In this document: in pieces, positions 25,902-35,087 of the stretch
Position numbering within the stretch: position 1 is the stretch's first letter
How the letters are laid out: every line of letters starts with the position of its first letter
From: Roseomonas sp.
GTDB lineage: Bacteria; Pseudomonadota; Alphaproteobacteria; Acetobacterales; Acetobacteraceae
Direction of reading: 5' to 3'
Assembly: GCA_020249775.1 (NCBI GenBank)
Contig: JADCFA010000030.1
Span: 1-64,000, forward strand
DNA: 64,000 bases
Position numbers and translations under genes: made by a program
Notes under the pieces: generated by a model
What the model saw: the letters and a program-made list of their open reading frames with translations, nothing else
What the model was told of the DNA's origin: nothing
The model's database searches: none

Positions 25902-26245
25902 GCCCCCGCCGCCGGAACGCGGTTGAGCCAGACGCGCACCGTGCCATCGGCAGCCAGCGCGGCCTGGGTCGCGATGCCCACCTGGAAATTGCCAGCGGCG
26001 GTCGCGGTGATGCGCCGGTTGGTATTGTCCCAGAACACCCGCACACCAGCCGCGATGGCCAACGCCGGTTCCTTGGTGAGGTCAAATACACCCGTGGTCG
26101 CGGCCTCGATCATGACGTTCTGCACGCCATCCACGGCCGCGACGCCGAACAGCGCACCGACAAGTACGCCCTGGCCGGCGGAAACGCCGGTCGCATAGGG
26201 CACGGCAATCGCCAGGCTATTGCCTGGCTGGATGAAGTTACGCAT
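25898..26245 (-). CDS. DUF2190-family capsid decoration protein
   Basis: The 115-residue protein (MRNFIQPGNSLAIAVPYATG, GVFDLTKEPALAIAAGVRVF, GVQNVMIEAATTG) matches the DUF2190 family, which forms capsid cement in several siphophages. A GGAGG site precedes the ATG at 26245. It follows the protease/capsid gene, as usual. Confidence 0.85.
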   Translation of the reverse strand: MRNFIQPGNSLAIAVPYATGVSAGQGVLVGALFGVAAVDGVQNVMIEAATTGVFDLTKEPALAIAAGVRVFWDNTNRRITATAAGNFQVGIATQAALAADGTVRVWLNRVPAAGA

Positions 26246-26326
26246 GGAATGAACCTCCTGAAACGCAACAGGCGCCCCGAAGGACGCCCGTTGCGAAATT
26301 GCGATGATGAAAGGGGTTGGGAGTGA

Positions 26327-28375
26327 TCAGGCGCCCGGATTGAACCAAGCCCCGCGCCAATCAATGGCACCGACGCCGAAGTCGAAGATCACGCTGACCT
26401 CGACACCATCCACGCCGGAGACCGGGCCGGTGGTGACTTGCGGTCCCTCCGCGCCATTCAGGTAGCCATAGACATAGACCGGCGCGGTCGGCGGATCGGC
26501 AAACAGGTACCAGCGATTATTCGGGATCAGCGGTTCGACCAGCGGCTGGACAAAGCCCGCATAGATATTGGCGTGGCTGATTTGCGTGGCGCCAACACTC
26601 ACCGTCAATTGCCGCGCGGGCAATTCAAGGCTCGGGCCCACCAGCAGCTTCATGGCATTGCCGACGGAAATCGGCAGCCCATCCAGCGTCTTTTGCCGCA
26701 GGATCGCAGCGCGACCATTGGCAAGGTTGTTGATGTCCAGCGCACTGCCCGCCGCCGCCTTATTCAATCGCGCGGCGGCCGTGCCGAACACCGCAGCCGG
26801 GCCGTTCGTCAGTGTCGGGCCATCGCCATTGGCCTGATTGAGCAGCGCATAGGCCGTGGCATTCTCGAAATCCGCCACGCGGCGGCCAATCGCGGCAGCG
26901 AAATCCGTAAAGGCGCCGAGGTCATCATTTACAAGCATCGGCCGCGTCACGCGAATGCGTCGCGCGAAGGTTTGCAGCAGGACGATTTCCTGGCTTTCCG
27001 ACATGGTGCCAGCCTGTATCTCGCCATTCTCCATCAGCGGCATCAGCGTTGGGAAATCCCCCACCCGCAGATGGCGATGCGGCTTGAAGTCTCGGAAATC
27101 GCGGCGGAGGAAGATTTGCCGATAGCTCGGCGCTGCCGGTTGATAGGCCGCGAGCAGCATCTTGTTCGCCGCAGCCGAGAGCAGCAGCGGAAAGTCCGAA
27201 GTGGTGTGAAAGGCACGTTCGGCCAACAGCGTCGGGTTGCGCGGCACATTGCGTTCACCGCGAACCCTCAGCAATTCGCCGATCATGTCGGAAGGCCGCC
27301 AGCCCATGAATTCGGCATGGCGCCCGGTGCCCTGCGGCTGGTAGCCGGGCATGCTGCGCGCGGCCAAGGCTTCCGCCATGGCGTCCAGGATTTCCGGCGG
27401 CGAGTCATGCCCCGGCCCGGTTTCCGGTCGCGCCGGAATGGCAGGCGGTGCAGCGCTTTTCACCATGGCGTCAAACAAGGAACGACGCGCCTGGTCCGGG
27501 TGCCAGCCGCGCTCGACAGCCTCACGCCGGATATGCGCGGCGGTCTCGGTGCCGACCAGGGCGCGTGCGGCGTCAATCGCACCATCAATGCCGGAGATAC
27601 GATCACGTTCTGCGCGCTGTGCCTCACTGCGCAAAGCTTCAAGGTCAGGTGGCGTTTCCACCGTGATGGTTGCGGGGGGCGACGCGGCAGGCGGCGCCGA
27701 ATGGGCTGCCGGGGTTTCCGGCGTCGTCTCGGTCATGGGGATTTCCTCATCAGCCAGGGCAGGTTCAATGGCGAAGGACGGCGCGCCCTGCAGCGCCGCG
27801 CCACGCACTTGCGCATCCCGATCAACCGGGATGGGCACGATCGAAATCTCGAAAGGTTCCCAATCCACGGCGCGGTAAATCATCTCGCCGCTCACCGGAT
27901 CAGGGCGCTGGTCATAGCGATGCACGCGATAGCCAATGCTGACCGCGCGCAGCGTGCCATCAGCAATGCGCTGCCAGAGTGGTTCCACATCGGCAGCGGC
28001 GGAGAATTGCAGCCGCGCATGGCCACGCCCGCCTTCCAGCCGGGCGGCGATCACACGGCCCAGCACATCGCGCGCATCGCTGCTGCGGTGCGTGTTCAGT
28101 ACCGGCGCATTGCCAGAGCCGAGCTGCGCCATGCGTACCGCATTCGGCGACATATCCAGTTCTTCGGTGATGCCACCGAGAGACGGGACAAAGTTGCGCG
28201 CCCGCGCGCCGGTGGACCAGACGACCTCCACCGTGCGTGCGGCACGATCCACGGTGGCGGGTGCTGTGATGGCGCGGCGTGCGGTGATCGATTGCCCATC
28301 GGCGGGAAGTCGATCGGGCAAAGCGGGATCAGCCGGCGCGGGATCGCTCCCGCCCGGGTCGGTGGTTTCGGTCAT
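26327..28375 (-). CDS. prohead protease-major capsid fusion protein
   Basis: The 682 residues combine an HK97-like S78 protease and the HK97-fold capsid. In the first about 200 residues are PVLNTHRSSDARDVLGRVI (catalytic His) and LRAVSIGYRVHRYD (catalytic Ser). An acidic/Pro-rich delta linker follows. The capsid part includes RNVPRNPTLLAERAFHTTSD, RRVADFENATAYALLN and YLFADPPTAPVYVYGYLNGA. Fused protease-capsid genes are found in a minority of phages; the protease must cut itself and the scaffold-like linker during maturation. Confidence 0.87.
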   Translation of the reverse strand: MTETTDPGGSDPAPADPALPDRLPADGQSITARRAITAPATVDRAARTVEVVWSTGARARNFVPSLGGITEELDMSPNAVRMAQLGSGNAPVLNTHRSSDARDVLGRVIAARLEGGRGHARLQFSAAADVEPLWQRIADGTLRAVSIGYRVHRYDQRPDPVSGEMIYRAVDWEPFEISIVPIPVDRDAQVRGAALQGAPSFAIEPALADEEIPMTETTPETPAAHSAPPAASPPATITVETPPDLEALRSEAQRAERDRISGIDGAIDAARALVGTETAAHIRREAVERGWHPDQARRSLFDAMVKSAAPPAIPARPETGPGHDSPPEILDAMAEALAARSMPGYQPQGTGRHAEFMGWRPSDMIGELLRVRGERNVPRNPTLLAERAFHTTSDFPLLLSAAANKMLLAAYQPAAPSYRQIFLRRDFRDFKPHRHLRVGDFPTLMPLMENGEIQAGTMSESQEIVLLQTFARRIRVTRPMLVNDDLGAFTDFAAAIGRRVADFENATAYALLNQANGDGPTLTNGPAAVFGTAAARLNKAAAGSALDINNLANGRAAILRQKTLDGLPISVGNAMKLLVGPSLELPARQLTVSVGATQISHANIYAGFVQPLVEPLIPNNRWYLFADPPTAPVYVYGYLNGAEGPQVTTGPVSGVDGVEVSVIFDFGVGAIDWRGAWFNPGA

Positions 28376-28383
28376 GGTGAGCC

Positions 28384-29871
28384 CTATGCTGTTTGGGTAT
28401 CTGCCGGCGTTGACGCTGCTGCCCCGGCCGCCCCGGTCGCGGCGATTTCCACTGCCGCCATTTGCGCCGCGTCCTGCGCGCCGCCGGATTTGGCCACACG
28501 CCTCGGATCGGTATCGAGTGAGATACCAGCCGCATCGAGCGCGGCATTGGCTTCACGGATCATCTCGACTGCCGAGCGGAAATCATAGCCAAAGGCACCG
28601 GCGGCCTCGGGCTGCGGCACAAAGCCCGCGCGCACCTGGGCGATCAGCGCTGTGGTGTCTTTCAGTGGGTCAATCATCTCATGCGCTGGCGGCACATGCG
28701 CCACACCTTTGGGCATTGCATCCGCCCAAAGCCCGACCAGCGCGCCTTGCGCGTGAAAGCGCTCGGCAATCGGCCGCACCAGCATCGGGATCAGCATGCC
28801 GTATTGCATCTGTTCGCAAAGCCGACGGAATTCGATCTTGCCGGCGCGGAGGCTGGAGTAATTCGCCTGCGTCAGGTCGCCGGAAACCTGGTCGTATGTC
28901 AGGCCTGCGCCAACAGCGGCGGCTTCAAGCGAGCGTCGCGCAAAGGCAGTATGCGATCCCCCGCCGGAAGGGTTCACCACATTCACCTCGCCATGGCCGC
29001 GCCGATACAGGATCATCCCAGGCTCGAAGCTTTCCACTGCGCGGCCTTGCGCGTCGCGTAGCAGGCCAGGGTTGGCGTCGCTCGGTTTAGTCAGGGTTTC
29101 CTCGCCATCATCCGTCACCACGGCGGCGAGGCAGGCCTCGATCTTGGCCTTCATCAGCAGTGCGGCTTCGTAATCACCAAGGTCGCGCAGCCGGAGCAGC
29201 ACGGGCGCGAGCCAGGAGACATCGCGCAATTGCCCGGGGCGACGCTTGCGGAACACATGCAGCACGTCGCGTGCAGGGATGAAGTTGCTCGTCAGCCGCG
29301 CACCTGGCAGCATCCAGGCGCCGGGATGGGTTGGGAATAGCCAGTATCCAATCGGCTCGCCAAAATTCCCAAGCGCGATACCCTGAATGGTCGGCGCGCC
29401 ATTCACCACGCCATTGCGCGCGGTATCCAGATGATCGCTTTCCAGCACCTGCAAGCTGAGGCCGATCGGGTTCCGTGGCGATGTCGGCACGGTCAGCAGC
29501 CGGATGAAGCATTCACCGCTTTCGACGACCGCGCGCATGGCCAGCGCTTGCAGCCCATAGAGATCGAGCTTGTCCTCGGCGTCGCAGGCCGTGCTATCCG
29601 CCCAGGACAGCCAGGCCGCGCCATGCGCCGTCTCCGGCCAGCGGGTCGTGATGCCCGCACCGACCGCATTGCCAGTCCAGAGATCCACGATGCGCGCGGC
29701 ATAGGGATCATTGCGCACAGCATCGCGCGCGCGGCGTGCAATGCTGGCGGCGGCCATGCCGACCTCGCCATTCGCGCTGCCGCCTGAGGGCGACCAGGTC
29801 GAGGCGCGGTTCTCCTGCGCGGCCGCGTAACCCCTGAGGGCCTGCCAGGCAGCGCGCAGGTGAAGCTTCAT
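28384..29871 (-). CDS. phage portal protein (lambda type)
   Basis: The 495-residue protein matches lambda-family portals. Visible motifs are RRARDAVRNDPYAARIVDLW near the N-terminus, SGECFIRLL, VGAGLTYDQVSGDLTQANYS and SSLRAGKIEFRRLCEQMQ. It forms the dodecameric ring for packaging and head-tail joining. It overlaps the upstream small gene by 4 bp and lies downstream of the terminase and gpW-like genes. Confidence 0.9.
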   Translation of the reverse strand: MKLHLRAAWQALRGYAAAQENRASTWSPSGGSANGEVGMAAASIARRARDAVRNDPYAARIVDLWTGNAVGAGITTRWPETAHGAAWLSWADSTACDAEDKLDLYGLQALAMRAVVESGECFIRLLTVPTSPRNPIGLSLQVLESDHLDTARNGVVNGAPTIQGIALGNFGEPIGYWLFPTHPGAWMLPGARLTSNFIPARDVLHVFRKRRPGQLRDVSWLAPVLLRLRDLGDYEAALLMKAKIEACLAAVVTDDGEETLTKPSDANPGLLRDAQGRAVESFEPGMILYRRGHGEVNVVNPSGGGSHTAFARRSLEAAAVGAGLTYDQVSGDLTQANYSSLRAGKIEFRRLCEQMQYGMLIPMLVRPIAERFHAQGALVGLWADAMPKGVAHVPPAHEMIDPLKDTTALIAQVRAGFVPQPEAAGAFGYDFRSAVEMIREANAALDAAGISLDTDPRRVAKSGGAQDAAQMAAVEIAATGAAGAAASTPADTQTA

Positions 29872-30104
29872 TCGGCGGGGGCCGTGACGCTATCCAGCAG
29901 TGCACCGGCGGCCTCAGCGATGACGCCATGGCAGGCCGCACGATCCGCCGCTACCCAAGCGAGGGCGAGGCTTGCCGCTGCGGAAGGGGAGAGTTCCTCC
30001 TCCCAGGCGATCTGGCGCAGCCGGGCGAAGGCGCGGAACGCCTCCTCTGGCACGCCAAGCGCTGCCGCCAGCGTGGCGGGTTGCCAATGCGTCTGTTCCA
30101 TCAT
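29868..30104 (-). CDS. small phage protein, 78 aa
   Basis: This short helical protein (HWQPATLAAALGVPEEAFRA) is encoded between gpW-like and portal genes and overlaps both by 4 bp. That indicates it is translated in the operon. No domain is recognised. The position suggests a head-assembly or packaging accessory. Confidence 0.6.
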   Translation of the reverse strand: MMEQTHWQPATLAAALGVPEEAFRAFARLRQIAWEEELSPSAAASLALAWVAADRAACHGVIAEAAGALLDSVTAPAE

Positions 30105-30331
30105 GCGTTCCTTGTGAAGCTGGCGAGTGTAACACCCGGCCGTCGCGCAGCGGCATTCTCCGCGCCGTAAAGGGCGGCGATGGCGCGGCCCAATTCATCC
30201 AGGCTGCGATATTCGACGGTGCGGCCTTCGAAGGTCACGCGCGTGACGCCGCCAGTATAGGCAGAGGCCAGCACGGCCGCGCGGCTACCCGCAGGCTGCG
30301 CCAGCGCCCAGGCGAGGGTTGCGGGGTCCAA
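30101..30331 (-). CDS. gpW-like head-tail joining protein
   Basis: The 76-residue protein has the gpW-family layout: an N-terminal helix (ATLAWALAQPAGSRAAVLAS), a short beta hairpin (VTRVTFEGRTVEYRSLDELG) and a C-terminal helix. Lambda places W between the terminase and portal genes, as here. It would close the portal after DNA packaging. Confidence 0.7.
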   Translation of the reverse strand: MDPATLAWALAQPAGSRAAVLASAYTGGVTRVTFEGRTVEYRSLDELGRAIAALYGAENAAARRPGVTLASFTRNA

Positions 30332-30337
30332 GGCGGA

Positions 30338-30568
30338 TCACCCGCCCGCACCGCGCGCGAGGGCACGCAGGATTGGCAGGATCTGCGCCCCACCCGCGCC
30401 GAACGCGATCAGCACGGCGACAATCGCCCAGATCGCGCCCTCAATCCGGCGCGTCTGCTTGCGCAGGCCGCAGATCTCGGCACGCACCGCCGTATAGCGC
30501 TCAGCACAGCGCTCGACATGCAGCGACAGATCCTCGCGCTCACGCGCGTGGAGTTCACCGTTACTCAT
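30338..30568 (-). CDS. small single-pass membrane protein
   Basis: Starting at MSNGEL (30568), the 76 residues have a charged N-terminus (coiled-coil like, with HVERCAERYTAVRAEIC) and one membrane helix (IEGAIWAIVAVLIAFGAGGA). It is placed between terminase and gpW-like genes. Its size and topology resemble small phage inner-membrane or antiholin-like proteins, but no family is recognised. Confidence 0.6.
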   Translation of the reverse strand: MSNGELHAREREDLSLHVERCAERYTAVRAEICGLRKQTRRIEGAIWAIVAVLIAFGAGGAQILPILRALARGAGG

Positions 30569-30587
30569 GATTTCCTCCCGAAAGTGA

Positions 30588-32501
30588 TCAGCGCAACCAA
30601 CCGCCACGCGGCGCCAACCAACCAGGCCGACGCATCACTGGCGGTGGTTCAGTGTTCCGCGGCGCGACCGGAACGGCAGTCTCTACCGCTTGGCTTTCCA
30701 CCGGCGCATTCGCGATGTCCTCGCGCAGCCTGTGCCAGAACCGCTCGCCATAACGATCGGCGCCCAGCAACCACAGCGCCGCACGCGCCAGCACCGCGCA
30801 ATCCAGCGCCTCATTGCGGTCGCGCAGCTTTGCCCATTCCTGGCGCACAAAGCCGCGCCTGTCCTTCACCTGATGCAGTTGCTCGGCCACCAACTGCTTG
30901 ACCCACTCAACCTCAATCCCCTGCGGCAAATGCACCCAGCCGGGTGGGAATTCCGCCGCCTCGCCACGCCCAAGCCAAAGCCGGCGATAAAGATCAACCT
31001 TCCAGGTCGAAACCGATACCGTCCAAAGCTTCAGGCCCCGCCGCAGCTTTCGCCCATCCACCAGCGCATCCACCGGCGTCGGCCCCTGCACCGGCTGCGC
31101 GCGGTTCCACCCATCCACGCCCTTGGTCGGTGCAATGCGCGGGTCGCGCAGCCGACGCAGGTGGCCATAGACCGCTGCGGTGTCGCGCCCGCCCGTATCA
31201 ACGCAGGCCTTGGCAATACGGATTGCGCCGCCATTCTCCCGTGGCCAATCGCGCGCGAGAAGGTCTGCCAGCGCATCCCAGGGCGCACGCTCACGCGGAC
31301 TGCCAGCAATGACGATGTGATCGACAAGCCAGGAGGAATAACCTTCTGCCCAGGCCCAGATATCGCATTCCAGCCGGTCATCCTGCACATCGACGCCCGC
31401 CGTCAGCACCAGTGCGTCATGCGCTACCACGCCAAGCCGGAAATCCTCGCGCCGTTCCACCAGGCGTTCCCAATCCGGCGCCTCACCACGATCCTGCCAG
31501 GTCTCGCCCAACACCGTGTTGCGGAAGGTTTTCAGATCCTCAGCCTTGCCCTGCGCTGCTTCCCAATCCCGCGCGATCTGCTCCCAGGACAGCCAGCCAA
31601 CCGGGGAATAGAGCGCCGAGATGTGAAAGCCGATCGTATGCGGGTTCTCCGCTGCCGCTGTCGGGCGCCATTCGCCGGCGGCGAGCATGGCGGTCTTGTG
31701 ATGTTCCTCAATCGGCGTGTCACATCCTTCGCAATGGTAGCGCACGCTGCGCGGGTCGCCCTTCTCCCAGATGAGCCTTTCGAATTTCAGCCACTGCATG
31801 GCGCCGCATTGCGGACAGGGCAGGAAAAAGCGCCGCTGATCGGATGCCGCATATTCCCGTTCAATCCGGCTGCGCCCGGCAATGGTTGGCGTTGACACCA
31901 GAAAGGCCTTTCTGCGCCAGCCGAAGGTGCGCGCCCGGGCCTCGGCAAGCGCAATGGGATCGCCTTCGCCCTCAATATCGCCGGGATAGGCGTCTACCTC
32001 GTCCAGAAACAGAAACCGCGCCGGCATGGAACGCAGCCCGACCGCGCTATTCGCGCCCGTGAGCACCAGAATGCCGCCGGGGAACTCCTTGGACAGCATC
32101 GTATTGCCACTGTCGCGCGCGCGGGCGGGCGCCACGCGCTCCCGTAGCGCCGGCGTTTCCTCCAGCAATGGATCAATGCGCTGGCGCGAGAAGCGCTTAG
32201 CCAATTCCACGGTCGGCTGCACCGCCAGCACCGGTGCCGGGACGTGATGCAGAATATAGCCGAGCCAGTTATTGCCTGCCTCGGTCGCGCCCACCTGCGC
32301 GCCCTTCATGAACACGATCCGCCGTGCGGAATGCACCGCGGACAACGCATCCATCACATCGCGGAGATAAGGCGTGCGGCTAGTGCGCCAGGGGCCGGGT
32401 TCCGAGGACGCGCGGCTGCCCAGAATGCGGTGCTGTTCTGCCCATGCCGAGACAGTGAGTTGCGGTGGCGGGCGCAGCATGGCCCCGGCACGGCGGCGCA
32501 C
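30588..32501 (-). CDS. terminase large subunit (gpA family)
   Basis: The 637-residue protein matches lambda gpA-type terminases. It shows a Walker-A-like FMKGAQVGATEAGNNWLGY, a Walker B RFLFLDEVDAYPGDIEGEGD, a CPQCG...CEGC zinc-ribbon pair, and nuclease-domain acidic residues in LTAGVDVQDDRLECDIWAWA. The GTG at 32501 or an ATG at 32480 could be the start; no strong ribosome site separates them. It cuts and packages DNA with the small subunit encoded just upstream. Confidence 0.92.
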   Translation of the reverse strand: MRRRAGAMLRPPPQLTVSAWAEQHRILGSRASSEPGPWRTSRTPYLRDVMDALSAVHSARRIVFMKGAQVGATEAGNNWLGYILHHVPAPVLAVQPTVELAKRFSRQRIDPLLEETPALRERVAPARARDSGNTMLSKEFPGGILVLTGANSAVGLRSMPARFLFLDEVDAYPGDIEGEGDPIALAEARARTFGWRRKAFLVSTPTIAGRSRIEREYAASDQRRFFLPCPQCGAMQWLKFERLIWEKGDPRSVRYHCEGCDTPIEEHHKTAMLAAGEWRPTAAAENPHTIGFHISALYSPVGWLSWEQIARDWEAAQGKAEDLKTFRNTVLGETWQDRGEAPDWERLVERREDFRLGVVAHDALVLTAGVDVQDDRLECDIWAWAEGYSSWLVDHIVIAGSPRERAPWDALADLLARDWPRENGGAIRIAKACVDTGGRDTAAVYGHLRRLRDPRIAPTKGVDGWNRAQPVQGPTPVDALVDGRKLRRGLKLWTVSVSTWKVDLYRRLWLGRGEAAEFPPGWVHLPQGIEVEWVKQLVAEQLHQVKDRRGFVRQEWAKLRDRNEALDCAVLARAALWLLGADRYGERFWHRLREDIANAPVESQAVETAVPVAPRNTEPPPVMRRPGWLAPRGGWLR

Positions 32502-32505
32502 ATGT

Positions 32506-33021
32506 TCACGCGTGCGGCTCTCGTTCGCCGCCGATGCCGGGAGGGTCGAAGCGATCTGAAGCCTCCGTCAGCAATTCATTGATGTGCTGCTGCATGATGG
32601 TTTGCAGCAGATGGGGTTCGACGCCGAGTTCGGCGGCAATGACGCCGGCGACGCGCGCGGGCCAATTCAGCAGCGCGTCACGCATCGTGCTGGCGATTTC
32701 ATCAATCGTCGCATTGGCAGTCGCGACATCCAGCAGCCGGCCCTTGCTTTCATCAAGAGCCAGGCGCTGGGCTTCGACCTTCAGCGCAAGCTGCGCGACC
32801 TTCAGCCGGGCGAATGGCGTGCCCTCGGCCGCCGCGCTGCCGCTGAGCGGGGAGCGCTGCGGGTCGGCGGTCTCCGATAGCCTGGCGCGTGTCTTGGCGA
32901 TGTCCCACTGGCCATCCGGCTCGCGCGCGATGCGCCCCGTGCGTTCGGCTTTGTGCATGGTGGTATCGCTGACGCCAAGGCGTCGCGCTGCTTCGCGCGT
33001 GGAGGATGTCAGTTCAGCCAT
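32506..33021 (-). CDS. terminase small subunit (Nu1-like)
   Basis: The 171-residue protein has an N-terminal winged HTH (STREAARRLGVSDTTMHKAE) that reads DNA packaging sites. A helical oligomerisation segment (LKVAQLALKVEAQRLALDES) and a C-terminal part follow. It is adjacent to the large subunit gene, four bases before its start. The cos or pac site is not identified. Confidence 0.8.
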   Translation of the reverse strand: MAELTSSTREAARRLGVSDTTMHKAERTGRIAREPDGQWDIAKTRARLSETADPQRSPLSGSAAAEGTPFARLKVAQLALKVEAQRLALDESKGRLLDVATANATIDEIASTMRDALLNWPARVAGVIAAELGVEPHLLQTIMQQHINELLTEASDRFDPPGIGGEREPHA

Positions 33022-33063
33022 GGCGGCGACCTCCCGCCGCGCGTTGGTAGGGGTTCAGTGGCG

Positions 33064-33342
33064 TCAGTGCGTGGCGCGCTGGCGCGCTGCGTGGAATGCG
33101 GCAAGGGCGGCTTGCCAGTCGGCATCATGCGCCGCGCCGATGCGCTGGAGGGGTTCGAGCGTCACGTTCTTCCGACTGTAGTACTCGCCCCACATGCGCG
33201 CGAGCCACCCGGAAAGCCCCTGCGCGGCAAGGGCGTCGCTGGCGGCCATCACTTCCGCCTCAATTGGCTCGTTGCGACCGAGGGAAACATGCCGGCCATC
33301 GGCGCCGAGCACGATCCAGCGGGTTTCAGTTTCTGTGCGCAT
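33064..33342 (-). CDS. small phage protein, 92 aa
   Basis: The preferred start is the ATG at 33342 (MRTETETRWIVLGADGRHVS), 7 bp after GGAG; an ATG six bases earlier is too close. The product (EAEVMAASDALAAQGLSGWL, LARMWGEYYSRKNVTLEPL) has no recognised family. It is the third small gene carrying the repeated leader described at 33357-33445. Confidence 0.6.
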   Translation of the reverse strand: MRTETETRWIVLGADGRHVSLGRNEPIEAEVMAASDALAAQGLSGWLARMWGEYYSRKNVTLEPLQRIGAAHDADWQAALAAFHAARQRATH

Positions 33343-33356
33343 CGTCATTCTCCGTC

Positions 33357-33445
33357 TTGCGTGACGGATGCTTCGCGCTGTGTTTCGCGCGAGCCAAGGC
33401 AATAAAGCGCCAGGGATCGCGATGATCCCTGGGCTTGGCGATCAT
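33357..33445 (-). repeat. small-gene leader repeat, copy C (diverged)
   Basis: This copy shares the CTTCGCGCTGT...GAGCCAAG core with the copies at 34719 and 35088. It ends with ATGATC (33422-33427) facing GATCAT (33440-33445). It lies just upstream, on the minus strand, of the 92-residue gene, so it probably carries that gene's promoter or operator. Confidence 0.55.
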
Positions 33446-33469
33446 TCATGCCGCTGTGGCTGTGCAGCT

Positions 33470-34237
33470 TCATTCAGCGACGCGGTAGACGGTGTAGGAT
33501 CCTTTGGCGCCCTGCTTGTTTGGGCCGACTTGGCGAATGCGCTCGGCAATCTCCACCTTGATGCCCTGGCGCTTTTTCAGTCCGGCGAAAAACCCGCGCA
33601 CCGTGTGTTGTGCCCAGCCGGTGGCCTCAGCAATTTGTGCCACAGTCGCGCCCTCAGGGCGGCGGAGCATGGCTAGCACCACTTCCTGCTTCGTGCCTTC
33701 GCGCGGCTTGCGTGGCGCGCCCGTGGCGCGTGTGCCGCGGCGTGAGAGCACGTTGCGCAGCATGTCCATCGCCCGCGCGATGGGGTCTTTATCCGCGTTG
33801 ACGGGTGGCGTTTCTTCCCAGGCTGCCAGCAAGCGCTCGGCCGCCTCGCGCAAATTCACGCTGCCCATGTTGGGCGCCTCTGGCGCGGCCTGGGCGGGTT
33901 GTTCCGTCACCGCGTCGTCCTGCTGCGGCGTCTTCTCTTCCCCGCCCTGTGGCGCCGTGTCGGGCGCCACGCGCCCTTCATTCGGGTCAATGCCAATGGC
34001 GCGCAGCCCCTCATCCGTCACCTGGATCAGGATCGGCGTGCCATCCCCATCCTTCCGCCACACCATCGCCAATTGATCGCGTGGCGCAGCCACCTCAATC
34101 AGCAGGCGGCTTTTGATCAGGCTATTCACCACCGCGCGGCAGGCAGCGACTGGCAAATGCTTCGGTGCAATCGCGAGCAATTGCGGGTGCTGCGCGCCAT
34201 GGCTCAATACAATACGCTGCGTGTCAGAAAGCTTCAT
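33470..34237 (-). CDS. DUF3489-family protein
   Basis: The 255-residue protein begins MKLSDTQRIVLSHGAQHPQL, with a winged-helix-like N-terminus. It ends in the DUF3489 domain (KQEVVLAMLRRPEGATVAQI, AEATGWAQHTVRGFFAGLKK, YTVYRV), also a winged helix. Between them is a disordered Glu/Gln/Pro/Ala-rich linker. This family is common in alphaproteobacterial prophages with DUF2924/recombinase cassettes. Two DNA-binding-like ends suggest a regulator; no target is known. Confidence 0.87.
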   Translation of the reverse strand: MKLSDTQRIVLSHGAQHPQLLAIAPKHLPVAACRAVVNSLIKSRLLIEVAAPRDQLAMVWRKDGDGTPILIQVTDEGLRAIGIDPNEGRVAPDTAPQGGEEKTPQQDDAVTEQPAQAAPEAPNMGSVNLREAAERLLAAWEETPPVNADKDPIARAMDMLRNVLSRRGTRATGAPRKPREGTKQEVVLAMLRRPEGATVAQIAEATGWAQHTVRGFFAGLKKRQGIKVEIAERIRQVGPNKQGAKGSYTVYRVAE

Positions 34238-34343
34238 CGTCTCGGTCTCCGGTTGCGGGTGCCGACCATCGGCCCCTACTGCCGGGAGCCCCGCGGGCGG
34301 ACCCTGCGGGGCAGTGCGGCGCCGCCTTGCGGCGGGCTGCGCT

Positions 34344-34700
34344 TCAGTCTTGTGCTTCGGCGGCGATGCCCTCGTTGATGACGAAGCCCGTCAGGTAGGG
34401 CAGGCCGGCGGGGATGCCCGTCTCGCGGCTGGTGCGCTGCGTAATGCGCCAGCCCATCCATTCCGCGGTGGTCTTGGCGATGGCGTCGGCAAGGCTCGCG
34501 CCGTGGTGCATCTGGCTATTCACCCCGTCGGCGAAGTGGCGCCCGTAGCGGCTGTCGAGGAAGGCGCGGACCGAGGCGGGATCCGTGCTGGTCGCGTCGT
34601 GGATCGCGGTGAAGGCGATCGGCCAGGCTTGCTGCGCGTGTTCGCGCATGGTGCCCCAGAAACCCCAGTCTTGGTTTTCGGTGGGAAGGATCGTGCTCAT
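34344..34700 (-). CDS. small phage protein, 118 aa
   Basis: The start ATG at 34700 has GGAGA at the right distance, and the conserved leader copy A lies directly upstream. The product (TILPTENQDWGFWGTMREHA, SVRAFLDSRYGRHFADGVNS, SLADAIAKTTAEWMGWRITQ) is mixed helical. It looks like a small soluble protein of a type seen in early regions of alphaproteobacterial phages. No function is recognised. Confidence 0.65.
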   Translation of the reverse strand: MSTILPTENQDWGFWGTMREHAQQAWPIAFTAIHDATSTDPASVRAFLDSRYGRHFADGVNSQMHHGASLADAIAKTTAEWMGWRITQRTSRETGIPAGLPYLTGFVINEGIAAEAQD

Positions 34701-34718
34701 CTTTTTGTCTCCGTCATC

Positions 34719-34828
34719 GGCGGGGGAAATCCCCTGCGCGTGACAGACCATTCGCGCTGTGATGGGGGCTGAGCCAAGCGAAATAGAGCGTCATTTCATT
34801 GCTATGATTCATGCGTTTTGATCATGAT
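34719..34828 (-). repeat. small-gene leader repeat, copy A
   Basis: About 110 bp closely match copy B at 35088-35199. Shared blocks are ACCATTCGCGCTGT, GAGCCAAGC and TCATT-CTATGATT, with an ATGAT/ATCAT dyad at the distal end. The repeat sits directly before the ATG of the 118-residue gene, so it is most likely a duplicated promoter, operator and leader. Confidence 0.7.
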
Positions 34829-34872
34829 GTGAGGGCCAGAAGCTGCTGCTATCTGGCCCTTCATCGGCGTGC

Positions 34873-35070
34873 TTAGCGGCGCTTTCTGCTGCGCTTGGCG
34901 GCCGCCATCCCTGCGGCGTAGGCTTCCGCGAGAGAGTTTCGGATCGACCAGACCGCGACATCGTGGAAATCGAGCGCGTCGCGGTTTCTGGTCTCCAGCG
35001 TTTCAACCGAGGGCATGTGCCGCTTGGCGATTTCCAGGAAAAGCTGGGCGGTGTCGGTGGTGTCGTTCAT
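34873..35070 (-). CDS. DUF6900-like small protein
   Basis: The 65-residue protein from the ATG at 35070 (MNDTTDTAQLFLEIAKRHMP, ETLETRNRDALDFHDVAVWS) matches a small family common in mobile elements. The RDxLDFHDVAVWSIR core is the recognisable part. Leader copy B lies directly upstream. The function of the family is unknown. Confidence 0.7.
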   Translation of the reverse strand: MNDTTDTAQLFLEIAKRHMPSVETLETRNRDALDFHDVAVWSIRNSLAEAYAAGMAAAKRSRKRR

Positions 35071-35087
35071 CTTGGTCTCCTTGCTGT